A stretch of DNA of 39,925 bases from an uncultured Croceitalea sp. (GCA_937969515.1 CALBVX010000031.1:1-39925), one strand, 5' to 3'; shown: positions 15,919 to 24,656, counted from the stretch's first letter. Program-made: numbers and translations. The notes: a model not told the origin generated them from the sequence alone.

Positions 15919-17813
15919 TGCAAGAAGGGCTACAAACTATTCTTAAAAAATATTGGGGGTTTGACTCCTTCAAAGGTTCTCAAGAAAGTGTAATTACCAC
16001 AATTCTTGATAAAAAAGACGTACTCGCCTTAATGCCAACTGGGGGCGGAAAGTCTGTTTGTTATCAGCTACCAGCTATGCATTTAGAAGGTATCTGTATC
16101 GTTATCTCGCCACTGGTCGCTTTAATTCAAAATCAAGTTGATAGCCTAAAAGAAAAAGGTATAAAAGCCATTGCACTTACCGGAGGAATTTCTTTTGATG
16201 AACTAAACGATTTATTGGATAATTGTATTTACGGCAACTATAAATTTTTATACTTATCCCCAGAAAGACTTCAGCAATCATTAATACAAGACCGTATTCA
16301 ACAAATGAACGTGAGCCTTATTGCAATTGATGAGGCCCATTGTATTTCGCAATGGGGTCATGATTTTAGACCGGCTTACCTAAAATGTGCTTTATTAAAG
16401 ACTTTAGCGCCAAGGAAACCAATCGTAGCATTAACAGCAACTGCCACTACAAAAGTGAGCGCAGATATTATTCAAAATTTAGAACTAGAGAACCCCTTGA
16501 TTACAAAGGATTCTTTTGAAAGAAAGAACCTTTCTTTTGAGGTAAAGATTTTTGAAGACAAACGCTATCAATTAGTTAGTCTTTTAAAGCCCTTAGGCCA
16601 AAGTGGCATCGTTTATGTGCGAACACGAAAAATGACCGTACAGATATCAGAGTTACTTCAAAATAAAAATATCAGTGCTACTTTTTTTCACGGTGGTTTA
16701 TCAAAAACGGAGAAAAAGAAAAAACTTACGGAGTGGCTAAATGGTAAAACAAAAGTTATGGTGGCCACAAACGCCTTTGGCATGGGTATCGATAATCCGA
16801 AGGTTAGAATTGTAATTCATTACCAACTACCCGATAGTATTGAAAACTATTTTCAAGAAGCCGGTAGGGCCGGTAGAGATGGTAAACCTGCGAAAGCTAT
16901 TATTCTCAGTAATTTAGAAGATAAAAAATGGGCAAAACAACAATTTGTTCAGTCCTTACCAGATGTCACATTTGTTAAGTTACTGTATAAACGTTTAAAC
17001 AGTCATTTTCAGATTGCTTATGGAGAAGGAAGCGGCGAGACTTTCAGCTTAAACTTCAATTCTTTTTGTAGTAAATACGAATTGAATCAGCTACTTACCT
17101 ACAACGGTCTTAGAGTTTTAGATCAAAATTCGGTGTTGAGCCTTTCTGAGAACTTTCAGCAAAAGACCACCTTACAGTTTACAACTAAAAAAGAGGCTCT
17201 TTTTGATTATTTACAAAGGCATTCTGATATTGCACCTATCATACAGTCCATAATAAGAACATATGGTGGTCTATTTGATTTTGAAACAAAAATCAATCCT
17301 TTCCTTATTGCCAAGAAAACCAATGTTCAGCAAGAAAAGGTTATGCAAGTATTGGAGAAATTGGAAAAGGATAACCTGGTTACCTACACAAGGACAAAAA
17401 ACGATTTGGAACTTTCTTTTTCGGTACCAAGGGAAGACGATAAAACAATCAATGTATTTGCCAAAACCATAAAACTACTAAACGATACCAAAACCGAAAA
17501 CCTCAATCAAATGTTGCACTACATTGAAAATAAAACAACCTGTAGAAGCACATTCTTATTAAACTACTTTGGCCAGCAAACAACTAACGCCTGTGGAAAA
17601 TGTGATATTTGCAAAAAGAATAGCACTTCAAAAAGTATGGATTCGGTATTAAAGTCTGAAGTGTTAACACTCTTAAGCGCTCAAAAATTAAGCTCTAGAG
17701 CAATCATAGTAGAGTTAAATACTGAGGAAAGTCTAGTGTTGCAAACCATACAAGAATTATTGGAAGACGAATTGATACGAATAAACCATAAGAATGAATA
17801 TGAAAGAATATAA
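15918..17813 (+). CDS. recQ: RecQ-family ATP-dependent DNA helicase
   Basis: The 631-residue product has Walker A (MPTGGGKSVCYQLPA, ~residues 39-53), the DEAH box with aromatic-rich loop (DEAHCISQWGHDFRP), TATAT, VATNAFGMGID and QEAGRAGRDG motif VI, then the RecQ zinc site CRSTFLLNYF...CGKCDICKK and a winged-helix region. A 3'-5' helicase role in recombination and repair fits. No HRDC domain is present after the winged helix; the C-terminus is a short helical tail. It starts with GTG at 15918, overlapping the previous stop, and its end overlaps the fmt start. Confidence 0.94.
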   Translation: MQEGLQTILKKYWGFDSFKGSQESVITTILDKKDVLALMPTGGGKSVCYQLPAMHLEGICIVISPLVALIQNQVDSLKEKGIKAIALTGGISFDELNDLLDNCIYGNYKFLYLSPERLQQSLIQDRIQQMNVSLIAIDEAHCISQWGHDFRPAYLKCALLKTLAPRKPIVALTATATTKVSADIIQNLELENPLITKDSFERKNLSFEVKIFEDKRYQLVSLLKPLGQSGIVYVRTRKMTVQISELLQNKNISATFFHGGLSKTEKKKKLTEWLNGKTKVMVATNAFGMGIDNPKVRIVIHYQLPDSIENYFQEAGRAGRDGKPAKAIILSNLEDKKWAKQQFVQSLPDVTFVKLLYKRLNSHFQIAYGEGSGETFSLNFNSFCSKYELNQLLTYNGLRVLDQNSVLSLSENFQQKTTLQFTTKKEALFDYLQRHSDIAPIIQSIIRTYGGLFDFETKINPFLIAKKTNVQQEKVMQVLEKLEKDNLVTYTRTKNDLELSFSVPREDDKTINVFAKTIKLLNDTKTENLNQMLHYIENKTTCRSTFLLNYFGQQTTNACGKCDICKKNSTSKSMDSVLKSEVLTLLSAQKLSSRAIIVELNTEESLVLQTIQELLEDELIRINHKNEYERI

Positions 17814-18765
17814 GGAAAAGAGAAATCTACGGATTGTTTTTATGGGGACACCAGATTTTGCCGTAGCAGGTTTAAACAAACTTGTAGCCGCAGGTTACCA
17901 GGTGGTCGGTGTAATTACCGCTCCGGATAGGCCTGCAGGTAGAGGGAGAAAATTAAAGCAATCGGCTGTTAAAGAATATGCAGTTTCTAAAGCAATTAAG
18001 GTATTACAACCTACTAATCTAAAGAATGAAGCCTTTTTAGAGGAATTAAAATCCTTAAATGCCAACCTTCAAGTAGTAGTTGCCTTTCGAATGCTGCCAA
18101 AAGTGGTTTGGCAAATGCCTGAATATGGCACTTTTAACCTTCATGCCTCATTATTACCACAATACCGAGGTGCCGCACCCATAAATTGGGCTATTATCAA
18201 TGGAGAAACCACAACAGGGGTCACTACATTCTTTATTGATGAAAAGATAGATACCGGGGAAATAATTTTGCAAGAAAGCATGGAAATCGACCCTACCGAA
18301 TCCGCCGGTGAGCTTCACGATAAGTTGATGGTTCTTGGGGCTTCCCTAATATTAAAGACGGTAAATAAAATAGAGCGAAACGAAATAGCACTTGACAAAC
18401 AGCCGGATTCTAAAGATTTGAAAACCGCGCATAAAATACATAGAGATACTTGCGAAATAGACTGGTCAAAATCTTCAATTGAAATTTTCAATCATATAAG
18501 AGGTCTTAGCCCTTACCCCACTGCATGGACTACCTTATATAATGAAGAAGAAGAATTGCAACTAAAGGTCTTTAAAACAGAATTAGAGAAAGAAGACCAT
18601 AACTACACCCCTGGTAAAATATTTGCCACTAAAAAGACCTTAAAGGTTGCTGCCAAAGAAGGGTATTTAAATCTATTGGAAATTCAACTACCTGGAAAGC
18701 GAAAAATGAAAACGCACGAGGTACTAAATGGCCTTCAACTATCAAAAAATGCATATGTCGGCTAA
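17794..18765 (+). CDS. fmt: Methionyl-tRNA formyltransferase
   Basis: Fmt formylates initiator Met-tRNA using 10-formyl-tetrahydrofolate. The 323-residue product has LRIVFMGTPDFAVAGL at the N-terminus, the NLHASLLPQYRGAAPINWAIINGE catalytic stretch, TGVTTFFIDEKIDTGEI, and a C-terminal tRNA-binding beta domain (LSPYPTAWTTL ... KTHEVLNG). Two close ATGs (17794 and 17800) both lie inside the end of recQ; either is possible, and both add about 14 residues before the usual LRIVFMG start. It is translationally coupled to recQ. Confidence 0.96.
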   Translation: MNMKEYKEKRNLRIVFMGTPDFAVAGLNKLVAAGYQVVGVITAPDRPAGRGRKLKQSAVKEYAVSKAIKVLQPTNLKNEAFLEELKSLNANLQVVVAFRMLPKVVWQMPEYGTFNLHASLLPQYRGAAPINWAIINGETTTGVTTFFIDEKIDTGEIILQESMEIDPTESAGELHDKLMVLGASLILKTVNKIERNEIALDKQPDSKDLKTAHKIHRDTCEIDWSKSSIEIFNHIRGLSPYPTAWTTLYNEEEELQLKVFKTELEKEDHNYTPGKIFATKKTLKVAAKEGYLNLLEIQLPGKRKMKTHEVLNGLQLSKNAYVG

Positions 18766-18867
18766 AGCCCTACTACCACTAGGCTAAGGAAATTTGTAGA
18801 AAAACCTCACATTTATCAACAAACACCCCTAGTTATTAACAAAAACGCCATTTTCCCCTGATTTCAC

Positions 18868-18897
18868 TTGCTTCCAATACAAATCCGTATAAATTTG
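18868..18897 (+). promoter_or_regulatory. Promoter of the HU gene
   Basis: TTG at 18868-18870, a 19-base spacer, then TAAATTTG at 18890-18897: a full match to the Bacteroidetes primary-sigma promoter. The start of transcription would be near 18904, giving a leader of about 39 bases before the HU ATG at 18943. An A+T-rich leader directly precedes the ATG, as in strongly translated Bacteroidetes genes. Confidence 0.75.
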
Positions 18898-18942
18898 TTT
18901 CAGCATTAAAGTTATTTTAACAACAATTAATTTAATTCAATT

Positions 18943-19215
18943 ATGAACAAAACAGAATTAATCGATGCAATGGCAGCTGATGCTGGCATCACAAAAGCAG
19001 CAGCCAAAAAGGCATTGGAATCTTTCTTAGGAAACGTTGAAGGATCTCTTAAAAAAGGTGGTAGAGTTTCTTTAGTAGGTTTCGGATCTTGGTCTGTTTC
19101 TAGAAGAAATGCAAGAGAAGGTAGAAATCCACAAACTGGACAGACTATCAAAATTGCAGCTAAAAATGTTGTAAAGTTTAAAGCAGGAGCTGAGTTGGCA
19201 AAAGCTGTAAACTAA
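18943..19215 (+). CDS. hup: HU family DNA-binding protein
   Basis: The 90-residue product is a full-length HU/IHF: MNKTELIDAMAADAGITKAAAKKALESF at the N-terminus, the GFGSWSVSRRNAREGRNPQTGQTIKI DNA-binding arm with the Pro-containing tip, and AAKNVVKFKAGAELAKAVN at the end. It binds and bends DNA as a dimer and compacts the nucleoid. It is transcribed alone from a consensus promoter and ends at a strong terminator, which fits a highly expressed gene. Confidence 0.97.
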   Translation: MNKTELIDAMAADAGITKAAAKKALESFLGNVEGSLKKGGRVSLVGFGSWSVSRRNAREGRNPQTGQTIKIAAKNVVKFKAGAELAKAVN

Positions 19216-19237
19216 ATCTATATTTTAAGATACTTTG

Positions 19238-19272
19238 AAAGCGCTTCTATAATAGAAGCGCTTTTATTGTTT
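19238..19272 (+). terminator. Terminator after HU
   Basis: AAAGCGCTTCTA (19238-19249) pairs perfectly with TAGAAGCGCTTT (19253-19264) over a three-base loop, followed by TATTGTTTT. The A-run on the left side means it could also work on the minus strand. Confidence 0.88.
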
Positions 19273-19333
19273 TAGCCCTTTTTTGAAAATATAAATTAAA
19301 ATACTACATTTAAGAAGCTAATGATTTTTAATA

Positions 19334-19891
19334 GTGAGCCCGAAACCTAAAAAAGGAAAACTTCTAATTGCCGAACCATCCATAACAGGTGATGTCTCTT
19401 TCAATCGCTCTGTGGTGCTTTTGGCCGAACATAACGACGAAGGTTCTGTAGGTTTTATTTTAAATAAACCTTTGGAATATGACATTAGTGATCTTATCAA
19501 AGAGATTACGATTCCTTTTAAAGTTTTTAATGGTGGCCCGGTTGAACAAGACAATCTTTATTTCATACACAAAGTGCCCGAATTAATCGAAGGGAGTATC
19601 GAAATTTCAGATGGTATCTATTGGGGTGGGAATTTTGAAAAAACCATTCAGCTTATAAACGACCGAATAATCACTGAAAACGATATTCGTTTTTTTCTGG
19701 GCTATTCTGGTTGGGACTCTTTGCAACTTGATCAAGAACTTTCTTCTAATTCTTGGGTAGTGGTTAAAAATGAGTATGAAAGTAATATCATACAAAAATC
19801 GGCCAGCGCATTCTGGAAAGAGAAAATGGTCGAATTAGGAGGTGATTACCTGATATGGTCCAATGCGCCTGAAAACCCTACTTTAAACTAG
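19334..19891 (+). CDS. YqgE/AlgH family protein
   Basis: The 185-residue product has the family pattern: KKGKLLIAEPSITGDVSFNRSVVLLAEHNDEGSVGFILNKPL, then FNGGPVEQDNLYFIHKVPE, ISDGIYWGGNF, and RFFLGYSGWDSLQLDQELSSNSWVV. It is a small cytoplasmic protein of unresolved function. The start is GTG at 19334; an ATG at 19321 is in another frame. The gene converges with the aminotransferase, and the two stop codons share the palindrome CTAG (19888-19891), so the coding regions overlap by four bases. Confidence 0.94.
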   Translation: MSPKPKKGKLLIAEPSITGDVSFNRSVVLLAEHNDEGSVGFILNKPLEYDISDLIKEITIPFKVFNGGPVEQDNLYFIHKVPELIEGSIEISDGIYWGGNFEKTIQLINDRIITENDIRFFLGYSGWDSLQLDQELSSNSWVVVKNEYESNIIQKSASAFWKEKMVELGGDYLIWSNAPENPTLN

Positions 19892-20733
19892 CTTAAACGC
19901 GCCAAGGCATTTAACCTGCCCAACAAACTTCTTGCTACTGTAGTTTCGAATTGCTTTTTACGGTACTTTGTAATTGGTTGTATGCCTATAATGGTATTGG
20001 TAATAAAAAGCTCATCTGCTTTTTGTAGCTCAAAAGGAGAAATTGAAACCTCTTCTAAATCAAAATCATCCCATTTCGAAATAATTTCAGTTAGTTTTTT
20101 TCGTAAGATTCCATCTAAACAGCCATCTTTTAAAGGAGGGGTTTTTATTTTCTTCCCTGAAACCAAAAAAACATTGCCGTTAATAGCTTCAACAACTTGC
20201 TTGGCTCCATTTAGCAATAAACAGTTTTGATAACCATTCTCTTTAGCATAAACACTAGAAACGGTATGTATTAACTTGTTTGTACTCTTTAGGTTTGAAA
20301 GCATATCGGCATTTACATAAAAGTCTTTATACAATTCAACTTCATACGAAGTATCGTCAATGGTGTAAAAAGGTACTTCTAATTCTTCTACCTCTAATAC
20401 AAAAGAGCATTCATTGGTTTTCGGCGTATACCTGCCTCCATCATTTCTAAATACCGATAATCTGCCTCTTGCCGTTGAACCTAAAAGCGTATTTACCTCC
20501 AAAGTCTTTATAAATTCCGCTTCTAAAAACTCCATGGTGAACTCCATCGGAATTTCCATGCGAAGAATTCGCATACTTGACATTAATCTAAAATAATGGT
20601 CCTCCCAAAAAAGCAACTTTCCATTACTAATACGCACTGTTTCAAAAAGAGCATCGCCGTACTTAAAACCGCGGTTTTCGTGATTTAAGAACTTCTCTTT
20701 AGAAGAAATAAGGTTTCCATTAAAATTGACCAT
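19888..20733 (-). CDS. Class IV PLP-dependent aminotransferase
   Basis: The 281-residue product fits fold-type IV enzymes (branched-chain aminotransferase / aminodeoxychorismate lyase / D-amino-acid transaminase group): RGFKYGDALFETVRISNGKLLFWEDHYFRL near the N-terminus, the PLP lysine in NLKSTNKL (Lys149), NCLLLN, VVEAINGNVFLVSGKKIKTPPLKDGCLDGILRK, and ADELFITNTIIGIQPI. A lyase role in folate synthesis (PabC-like) or a transaminase role are both possible. The minus-strand ATG at 20733 comes directly after the T-run of a hairpin (20734-20759), which leaves no room for a normal leader unless transcription reads through. Confidence 0.88.
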   Translation of the reverse strand: MVNFNGNLISSKEKFLNHENRGFKYGDALFETVRISNGKLLFWEDHYFRLMSSMRILRMEIPMEFTMEFLEAEFIKTLEVNTLLGSTARGRLSVFRNDGGRYTPKTNECSFVLEVEELEVPFYTIDDTSYEVELYKDFYVNADMLSNLKSTNKLIHTVSSVYAKENGYQNCLLLNGAKQVVEAINGNVFLVSGKKIKTPPLKDGCLDGILRKKLTEIISKWDDFDLEEVSISPFELQKADELFITNTIIGIQPITKYRKKQFETTVARSLLGRLNALARLS

Positions 20734-20759
20734 AAAAAAAGCCTTGAAAAAATCAAGGC
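20734..20759 (-). terminator. Terminator between START-like gene and aminotransferase
   Basis: On the minus strand GCCTTGA (20759-20753) pairs with TCAAGGC (20747-20741) over a short T-rich loop, followed by seven T (20740-20734). The T-run ends exactly at the ATG of the aminotransferase gene (20733-20731). Confidence 0.8.
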
Positions 20760-20788
20760 CAAAGATACATTATCAAAAGTAGATTTTA

Positions 20789-21172
20789 TTACTTAGACCC
20801 AAGTACATGTTTTAGGTCCGCAATTTGATTTTCCCAAAGCATTTTAGCTTCGTCTTTCTCATCTTCTTCGGCAAAGTCAGAGATAAAAAGTGAAACATCT
20901 TTGGTTATTTCATCCACAATTATTCTCATTTCAAAAAAGCTGTCATCATCATTTTCTTCCCAAGCAAACTTTACGAACTCATCGCTCTTCTTTTTCAATA
21001 GTTTTGCTACTTCCTCTGTTCCATCCCAAATAAATGTAAAAAGTTCTCCCCTAGAATTTACATTATCTGCAAACCACTCAGAAAGACCTGATGGAGTTGA
21101 AATATATTGGTAAAGCATTTGAGGTGAAGACTGAATCACAAACTCAATTTCAAATTTTACTTTATCACCCAT
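20789..21172 (-). CDS. START-like domain protein (AHSA1/SRPBCC fold)
   Basis: The 127-residue product reads KVKFEIEFVIQSSPQMLYQYISTPSGLSEWFADNV at the N-terminus, then FTFIWDGTEEVAKLLKK, FVKFAWEEN, FFEMRIIVDEITKDVSLFISDFAEEDEKDEAKMLWENQIADLKHVLGSK. This is the small START-like family common in Bacteroidetes, with the long C-terminal helix of the helix-grip fold. It is soluble and probably binds a hydrophobic ligand or partner protein; no reaction is assigned. It stands upstream of the aminotransferase on the same strand, separated by a strong terminator. Confidence 0.9.
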   Translation of the reverse strand: MGDKVKFEIEFVIQSSPQMLYQYISTPSGLSEWFADNVNSRGELFTFIWDGTEEVAKLLKKKSDEFVKFAWEENDDDSFFEMRIIVDEITKDVSLFISDFAEEDEKDEAKMLWENQIADLKHVLGSK

Positions 21173-21257
21173 GCTGTTTATTTATTTTCTTTAGATTGAT
21201 TTATATGTGTGGTAATATAGAAAAATAAATTTCAAAATAATAAATTAATTCTGAATT

Positions 21258-21288
21258 TTGATTGCGCCAAAAATTACGTTTATATTTG
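21258..21288 (+). promoter_or_regulatory. Promoter of tRNA-Met
   Basis: TTG at 21258-21260, a 20-base spacer and TATATTTG at 21281-21288 match the Bacteroidetes primary promoter. The predicted start (~21295) lies about 14 bases before the tRNA. Confidence 0.75.
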
Positions 21289-21308
21289 CAGCCGCTAAAA
21301 AGCAATAC

Positions 21309-21382
21309 GGCGAGGTAGCTCAGCTGGTTAGAGCGTCGGATTCATAACCCGGAGGCCGAGGGTTCAAGTCCCTCTCTCGCTA
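21309..21382 (+). tRNA. tRNA-Met (CAT), target of the island
   Basis: A 74-base cloverleaf can be folded: acceptor GGCGAGG (21309-21315) with TCTCGCT (21375-21381, two G-U pairs), D-arm GCTC...GAGC, anticodon loop TTCATAA (21341-21347, anticodon CAT), T-arm GAGGG-TTCAAGT-CCCTC (21358-21374), discriminator A 21382, CCA not encoded. The anticodon stem has one A-C opposition next to the loop. The base pairs and GTTCAAGT loop indicate an elongator Met tRNA; an Ile2 (lysidine) tRNA is a less likely reading. The 3' part from 21340 is the island-proximal copy of the direct repeat, so this gene is a chimera of chromosomal 5' half and element-borne 3' half. Confidence 0.95.
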
Positions 21383-21384
21383 CT
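21340..21384 (+). repeat. Direct repeat, left attachment site (attL)
   Basis: Starts ATTCATAACCC and ends TCTCTCGCTACT, overlapping the tRNA from the base before the anticodon loop to its 3' end. It differs from the right copy only at 21355 (G here, A at 37343), in the variable loop of the tRNA. Confidence 0.9.
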
Positions 21385-21387
21385 TAT

Positions 21388-21437
21388 AATCCTTTGAAAT
21401 TGAATGATTTTACATTCAGTTTCATGGGATTTTTTTT
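21388..21437 (+). terminator. Island-borne terminator now serving tRNA-Met
   Basis: A long interrupted stem: AATCC (21388-21392) with GGATT (21427-21431), GAAA-TGAATG (about 21396-21405) with CATTCA-TTTC (21413-21423), then a run of T to 21437. It lies just inside the island. Confidence 0.75.
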
Positions 21438-21744
21438 GAAACATGCCGCAAACGGCAGCGTATGCGGTTACTGATTTCAGTACTCAAATATTTGTTATAC
21501 AGAACCTTACGACGTAAAGGTTGTCAGGTTTCTAATTACAAATTAGACCTAATTATCTTGCTTATGTCCATCCATATAACGGCAGTATAATAAAAATAAC
21601 CAGCAGAGCGTTTTGGGCAAATCTTGAAATAATATCAGTTAAAGACTACCAACAACGCTTTTAAACTGAAGTGTAACGTATAATTTACACAATCGAAAAA
21701 ATTCTATAGGTATACTTAGTCTCTAAAAATAAAAGATACGTTCA
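21438..21744. other. Gene-free left end of the island
   Basis: No frame with coding character was found between the tRNA terminator and the 3' end of the regulator gene. The stretch holds a small GCCG-CAAA-CGGC hairpin (21445-21456) and the left 15-base inverted repeat directly after it; the rest is A+T-rich without a recognised signal. Confidence 0.6.
21457..21471 (+). repeat. 15-bp inverted repeat, left copy (candidate integrase arm site)
   Basis: AGCGTATGCGGTTAC is the exact reverse complement of 37223-37237. The bases just outside differ, so the match is exactly 15. Its place near the attachment repeat suggests an arm-type integrase or excisionase site; a dispersed intergenic repeat is the alternative. 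Confidence 0.6.
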
Positions 21745-24621
21745 CTACAACTCAACCAAAAAGCTATAGAAATTTGACTCATGTTGAATATCTATTTTTT
21801 TTCTTATCCTATAGCGCGCTGTCTCTACTCCACGGATTGAAATATTCATCAGTGGAGCAATTTCCTTGTTTGATAAGTTCATTTTAACAAAAGCGCAGAG
21901 CCTTAATTCTCTTTTAGTCAATTTTGGATTACGCTCTAATAATTTTTCAAAAAAATGCTGGTTCACCTTCTCAAAATTAACGTCGTACACTTTTAGATAT
22001 TCTTCGCCAATCTTGTGTTGGTGCAGCTTCTGGAAAATAGTCCTCACTTTTTGCCTTGCAGTAGGTTTGCTAATTAAATTTTTTAGCTCTTTTAAATCGT
22101 CTTGTATCTCGTTAAACACATGTTTTTTATCTATTAGCTGCCTCGTATAATTGGTTAATTCCTTACTTTTTGATAAAAGACTTTCTTCTAATAAAGATTT
22201 GTCTTGTTTTAGCTTTAGTTCCTGTATTTCAAGTTGTAGAAGTCTTTCCGATTTTTTTGCAGCAATCAGTGTTTTTCTTTTTTCAACCGTAATAATATTT
22301 TTGATAAACTTTAATACACTCCACAATAGCAGTAGGATAAGCAGGGCATAGAAGGTGTAGGCTAAATTGGTTTCGTACCATTTAGGTATTATAGTGAAAC
22401 TATAGGTTGTTTTATTTGCCTCACGACCATAAACATCCATACTTTTTACCTCAAAATCGTAGGATCCTGGTTTAAGATGTGTGTATTCTTTATAAGGAGT
22501 TTCGCTCCACTCGGACCAGCTTTCGTCCAATTCCGGTAGCTTGTAACTATAAAGTATATCAGATGCGGGTGCAAGGTTGGGGGATGCAAACTCAAAGCGT
22601 ATAATGTTGGTAGTTGTGGGTATTTTTGGGTTAGCCGAAGATAGTTCAAGATTATAAAACTCTTTGGAGAGGTCTCCTTTTAGCATTACGCGAGCAATTG
22701 AAGTAGTGGCGATAATGGGGTCCGATTGTTTAAGATTATACATTTTTAGCCCCGTCCTGTTACCAATCATAACCTGATCATTCCCTAAAGGCCGAACATA
22801 CTCTAGCCCCCTATTTAAAGTGCCTTTTATATCCAAAAAGAACTTTTTCACGACCTTTTTTTCCTTTTCCGATGTTTTAAAAAAACCGATTTCATCATCA
22901 AGTACCACCCAAGTTGTATCTCGGTATTCAATTATTTTTCTTGTGTTAATCGTAGGATCTAAAAATTTGTTGAGTGGAGTAAATGTTTCGAACTGTTTTT
23001 TCAACTTATCATAGGTGTAAATTCCTGTATTGGTTGTAAACAAGGTTCGGGTATTCCATTTGTGTACATTAATATTAAATGGGGTTTGTAATCCGTTGTT
23101 ATCGGTAAAATGATCGATGGCCACCACACGACTGTATACATCGTCAAATCTTAATTTATAAACTCCTTTATAACCATGGCATACCCAAAACGTATTATCC
23201 TCTTCCGCAGCTAGTACATCTCTCGCAGATTCGTCAAAGCCACCAATCTTTCGCACTATCTTAAACTCGCTCGCCGACTTTTCCAACAGAAAGAAACCAT
23301 TGTAGCTGCAAGCAAGAAACCAGTTTGTTTTATATGGTATAGGTATAACTTTCCAGAAACCTGCCTCTTTCCCAATTTGTACAACGCTATTTTCTTTTAA
23401 TCGAAACAAGCCTTTATCATGGCTTACCAATATAGCATCGTCAAATTCTAGAAAGGACCAAGTCTGACCCAAGGGAGAATTCAATCGGTCAAAAGGCGAC
23501 CAATACCCATCGTTAGTAAGAGCTGAACGATACACCCCTTTGTTGGTAGCTAGGTAAATTGAGTTATTTTTATAAACCAAATCGTATACGGACGCCCCAT
23601 TAAAAAGCGTGCTTGATATGGGATTATAGTTGATAAAATCAATTCCGTTATTCAGTAAAGCCCAAAGATTTTTTCCGTCAAGATATAATCCATGCACTGT
23701 TGCATCCTGTAAATTGGTTAGAGCTGCCGGAGCATCATATTGTTCGCCCTCGGAATTAAGTAAAATAATTTTGGAACCCACTGTTCCTAACACATAACTA
23801 CCCTCTTTTTTTACGGCTGCCGAAATGGTTTCATTCGTGTTTTCAGGAAAGACTTCCACCCGTTTTTTAAGAATTTTTAATTTTGTATTTCCTCTGTAGA
23901 TTACTCCTGAATTAATCACTATTTCGATTTCATCTTTTTTACCTGCAGGCAAAAAAGCCACTATTTCTAAATTTTTAAAGACAGCAGCATCAAAAACGCT
24001 AAATAACCTTCCTGTTTGCAATTCAAAAGTCATTACTCCAGAAAAACCGTCCTGAATATAATACCTACCATCAATAACTTCTGCATGTCCAAAGGTTCCC
24101 AAAGCAGGCACAAAGGTCGCGGAGGTCTCTGAAACGACTATCAGTCCCTCAAAAGTCTTAAATATGATATTTTTATCAATCTCATGTATCTGCCAAAAAT
24201 TTCCCAGATTTTTATTCTCCATAGATAATGGAATATTCAATGATTTGAAGACTGAAGTCCCAAAAGCATCCTTTTCAATGGTTCCAAATTCGTTGAATCC
24301 ACCAGCATATACCTTACCATTAGAAGCATAGTAGAGACTTCGTACAGCCGAACTGTTAGGAAGCACTACTTTTTCCCATCGCTCTCCATCATATAATAAA
24401 ACACCATCGTTATTTCCAAAATAATAAACGCCCTCATTATCTCTGCACATTGTCCAAAACTGGGAATCTCCTTTAAACTCTGACTGTGTAAAATGCGTTA
24501 TTTCTGGGAAATTAGAAACCATTGGAAGGTTCGACATTCCGTTCTGCGCTATAATCTGGAAACAACATAGTGTGTAAAAGATTCCAAAAAAAATATTAAC
24601 AAACAGCCTTTTTTTCATCAT
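21745..24621 (-). CDS. Membrane-spanning sensor / LuxR-type regulator of the PUL
   Basis: The 958-residue product has a signal peptide (MMKKRLFVNIFFGIFYTLCCFQIIAQ), a long periplasmic part of beta-propeller repeats (e.g. FWTMCRDNEGVYYFGNNDGVLLYDGERW), a Y_Y_Y immunoglobulin-like domain around residues 660-745 (HLKPGSYDFEVKSMDVYG), one transmembrane helix (~755-776, AYTFYALLILLLLWSVLKF), a coiled coil (~780-850) and a C-terminal LuxR-type helix-turn-helix (LTKRELRLCAFVKMNLSNKEIAPLMNISIRGVETARYRIRKK). No histidine kinase or receiver domain is present, so unlike hybrid two-component sensors it would carry the signal directly from periplasm to DNA. It is divergent from the SusC gene and is the likely activator of the operon, sensing a glycan product. 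Confidence 0.9.
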   Translation of the reverse strand: MMKKRLFVNIFFGIFYTLCCFQIIAQNGMSNLPMVSNFPEITHFTQSEFKGDSQFWTMCRDNEGVYYFGNNDGVLLYDGERWEKVVLPNSSAVRSLYYASNGKVYAGGFNEFGTIEKDAFGTSVFKSLNIPLSMENKNLGNFWQIHEIDKNIIFKTFEGLIVVSETSATFVPALGTFGHAEVIDGRYYIQDGFSGVMTFELQTGRLFSVFDAAVFKNLEIVAFLPAGKKDEIEIVINSGVIYRGNTKLKILKKRVEVFPENTNETISAAVKKEGSYVLGTVGSKIILLNSEGEQYDAPAALTNLQDATVHGLYLDGKNLWALLNNGIDFINYNPISSTLFNGASVYDLVYKNNSIYLATNKGVYRSALTNDGYWSPFDRLNSPLGQTWSFLEFDDAILVSHDKGLFRLKENSVVQIGKEAGFWKVIPIPYKTNWFLACSYNGFFLLEKSASEFKIVRKIGGFDESARDVLAAEEDNTFWVCHGYKGVYKLRFDDVYSRVVAIDHFTDNNGLQTPFNINVHKWNTRTLFTTNTGIYTYDKLKKQFETFTPLNKFLDPTINTRKIIEYRDTTWVVLDDEIGFFKTSEKEKKVVKKFFLDIKGTLNRGLEYVRPLGNDQVMIGNRTGLKMYNLKQSDPIIATTSIARVMLKGDLSKEFYNLELSSANPKIPTTTNIIRFEFASPNLAPASDILYSYKLPELDESWSEWSETPYKEYTHLKPGSYDFEVKSMDVYGREANKTTYSFTIIPKWYETNLAYTFYALLILLLLWSVLKFIKNIITVEKRKTLIAAKKSERLLQLEIQELKLKQDKSLLEESLLSKSKELTNYTRQLIDKKHVFNEIQDDLKELKNLISKPTARQKVRTIFQKLHQHKIGEEYLKVYDVNFEKVNQHFFEKLLERNPKLTKRELRLCAFVKMNLSNKEIAPLMNISIRGVETARYRIRKKIDIQHESNFYSFLVEL

Positions 24622-24656
24622 TTATAGATATAAGCAACAATATTTAAAATATTAAG

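Noticed and set aside
19321-19333. ATG at 19321 as start of the YqgE gene
   Set aside because: It is in a different frame; the GTG at 19334 leads directly into the conserved KKGKLLIAEPS start.
21309-21382. Reading the CAT tRNA as initiator tRNA or as Ile2 (lysidine) tRNA
   Set aside because: The first acceptor pair is G-U rather than the unpaired initiator type, and the anticodon stem lacks the three G-C pairs of initiators; Ile2 cannot be fully excluded, but the overall sequence fits elongator Met better.
24639-24653. AATATTTAAAATATT near-palindrome upstream of the regulator gene
   Set aside because: It is an imperfect palindrome of A and T only, expected by chance in such A+T-rich intergenic DNA.
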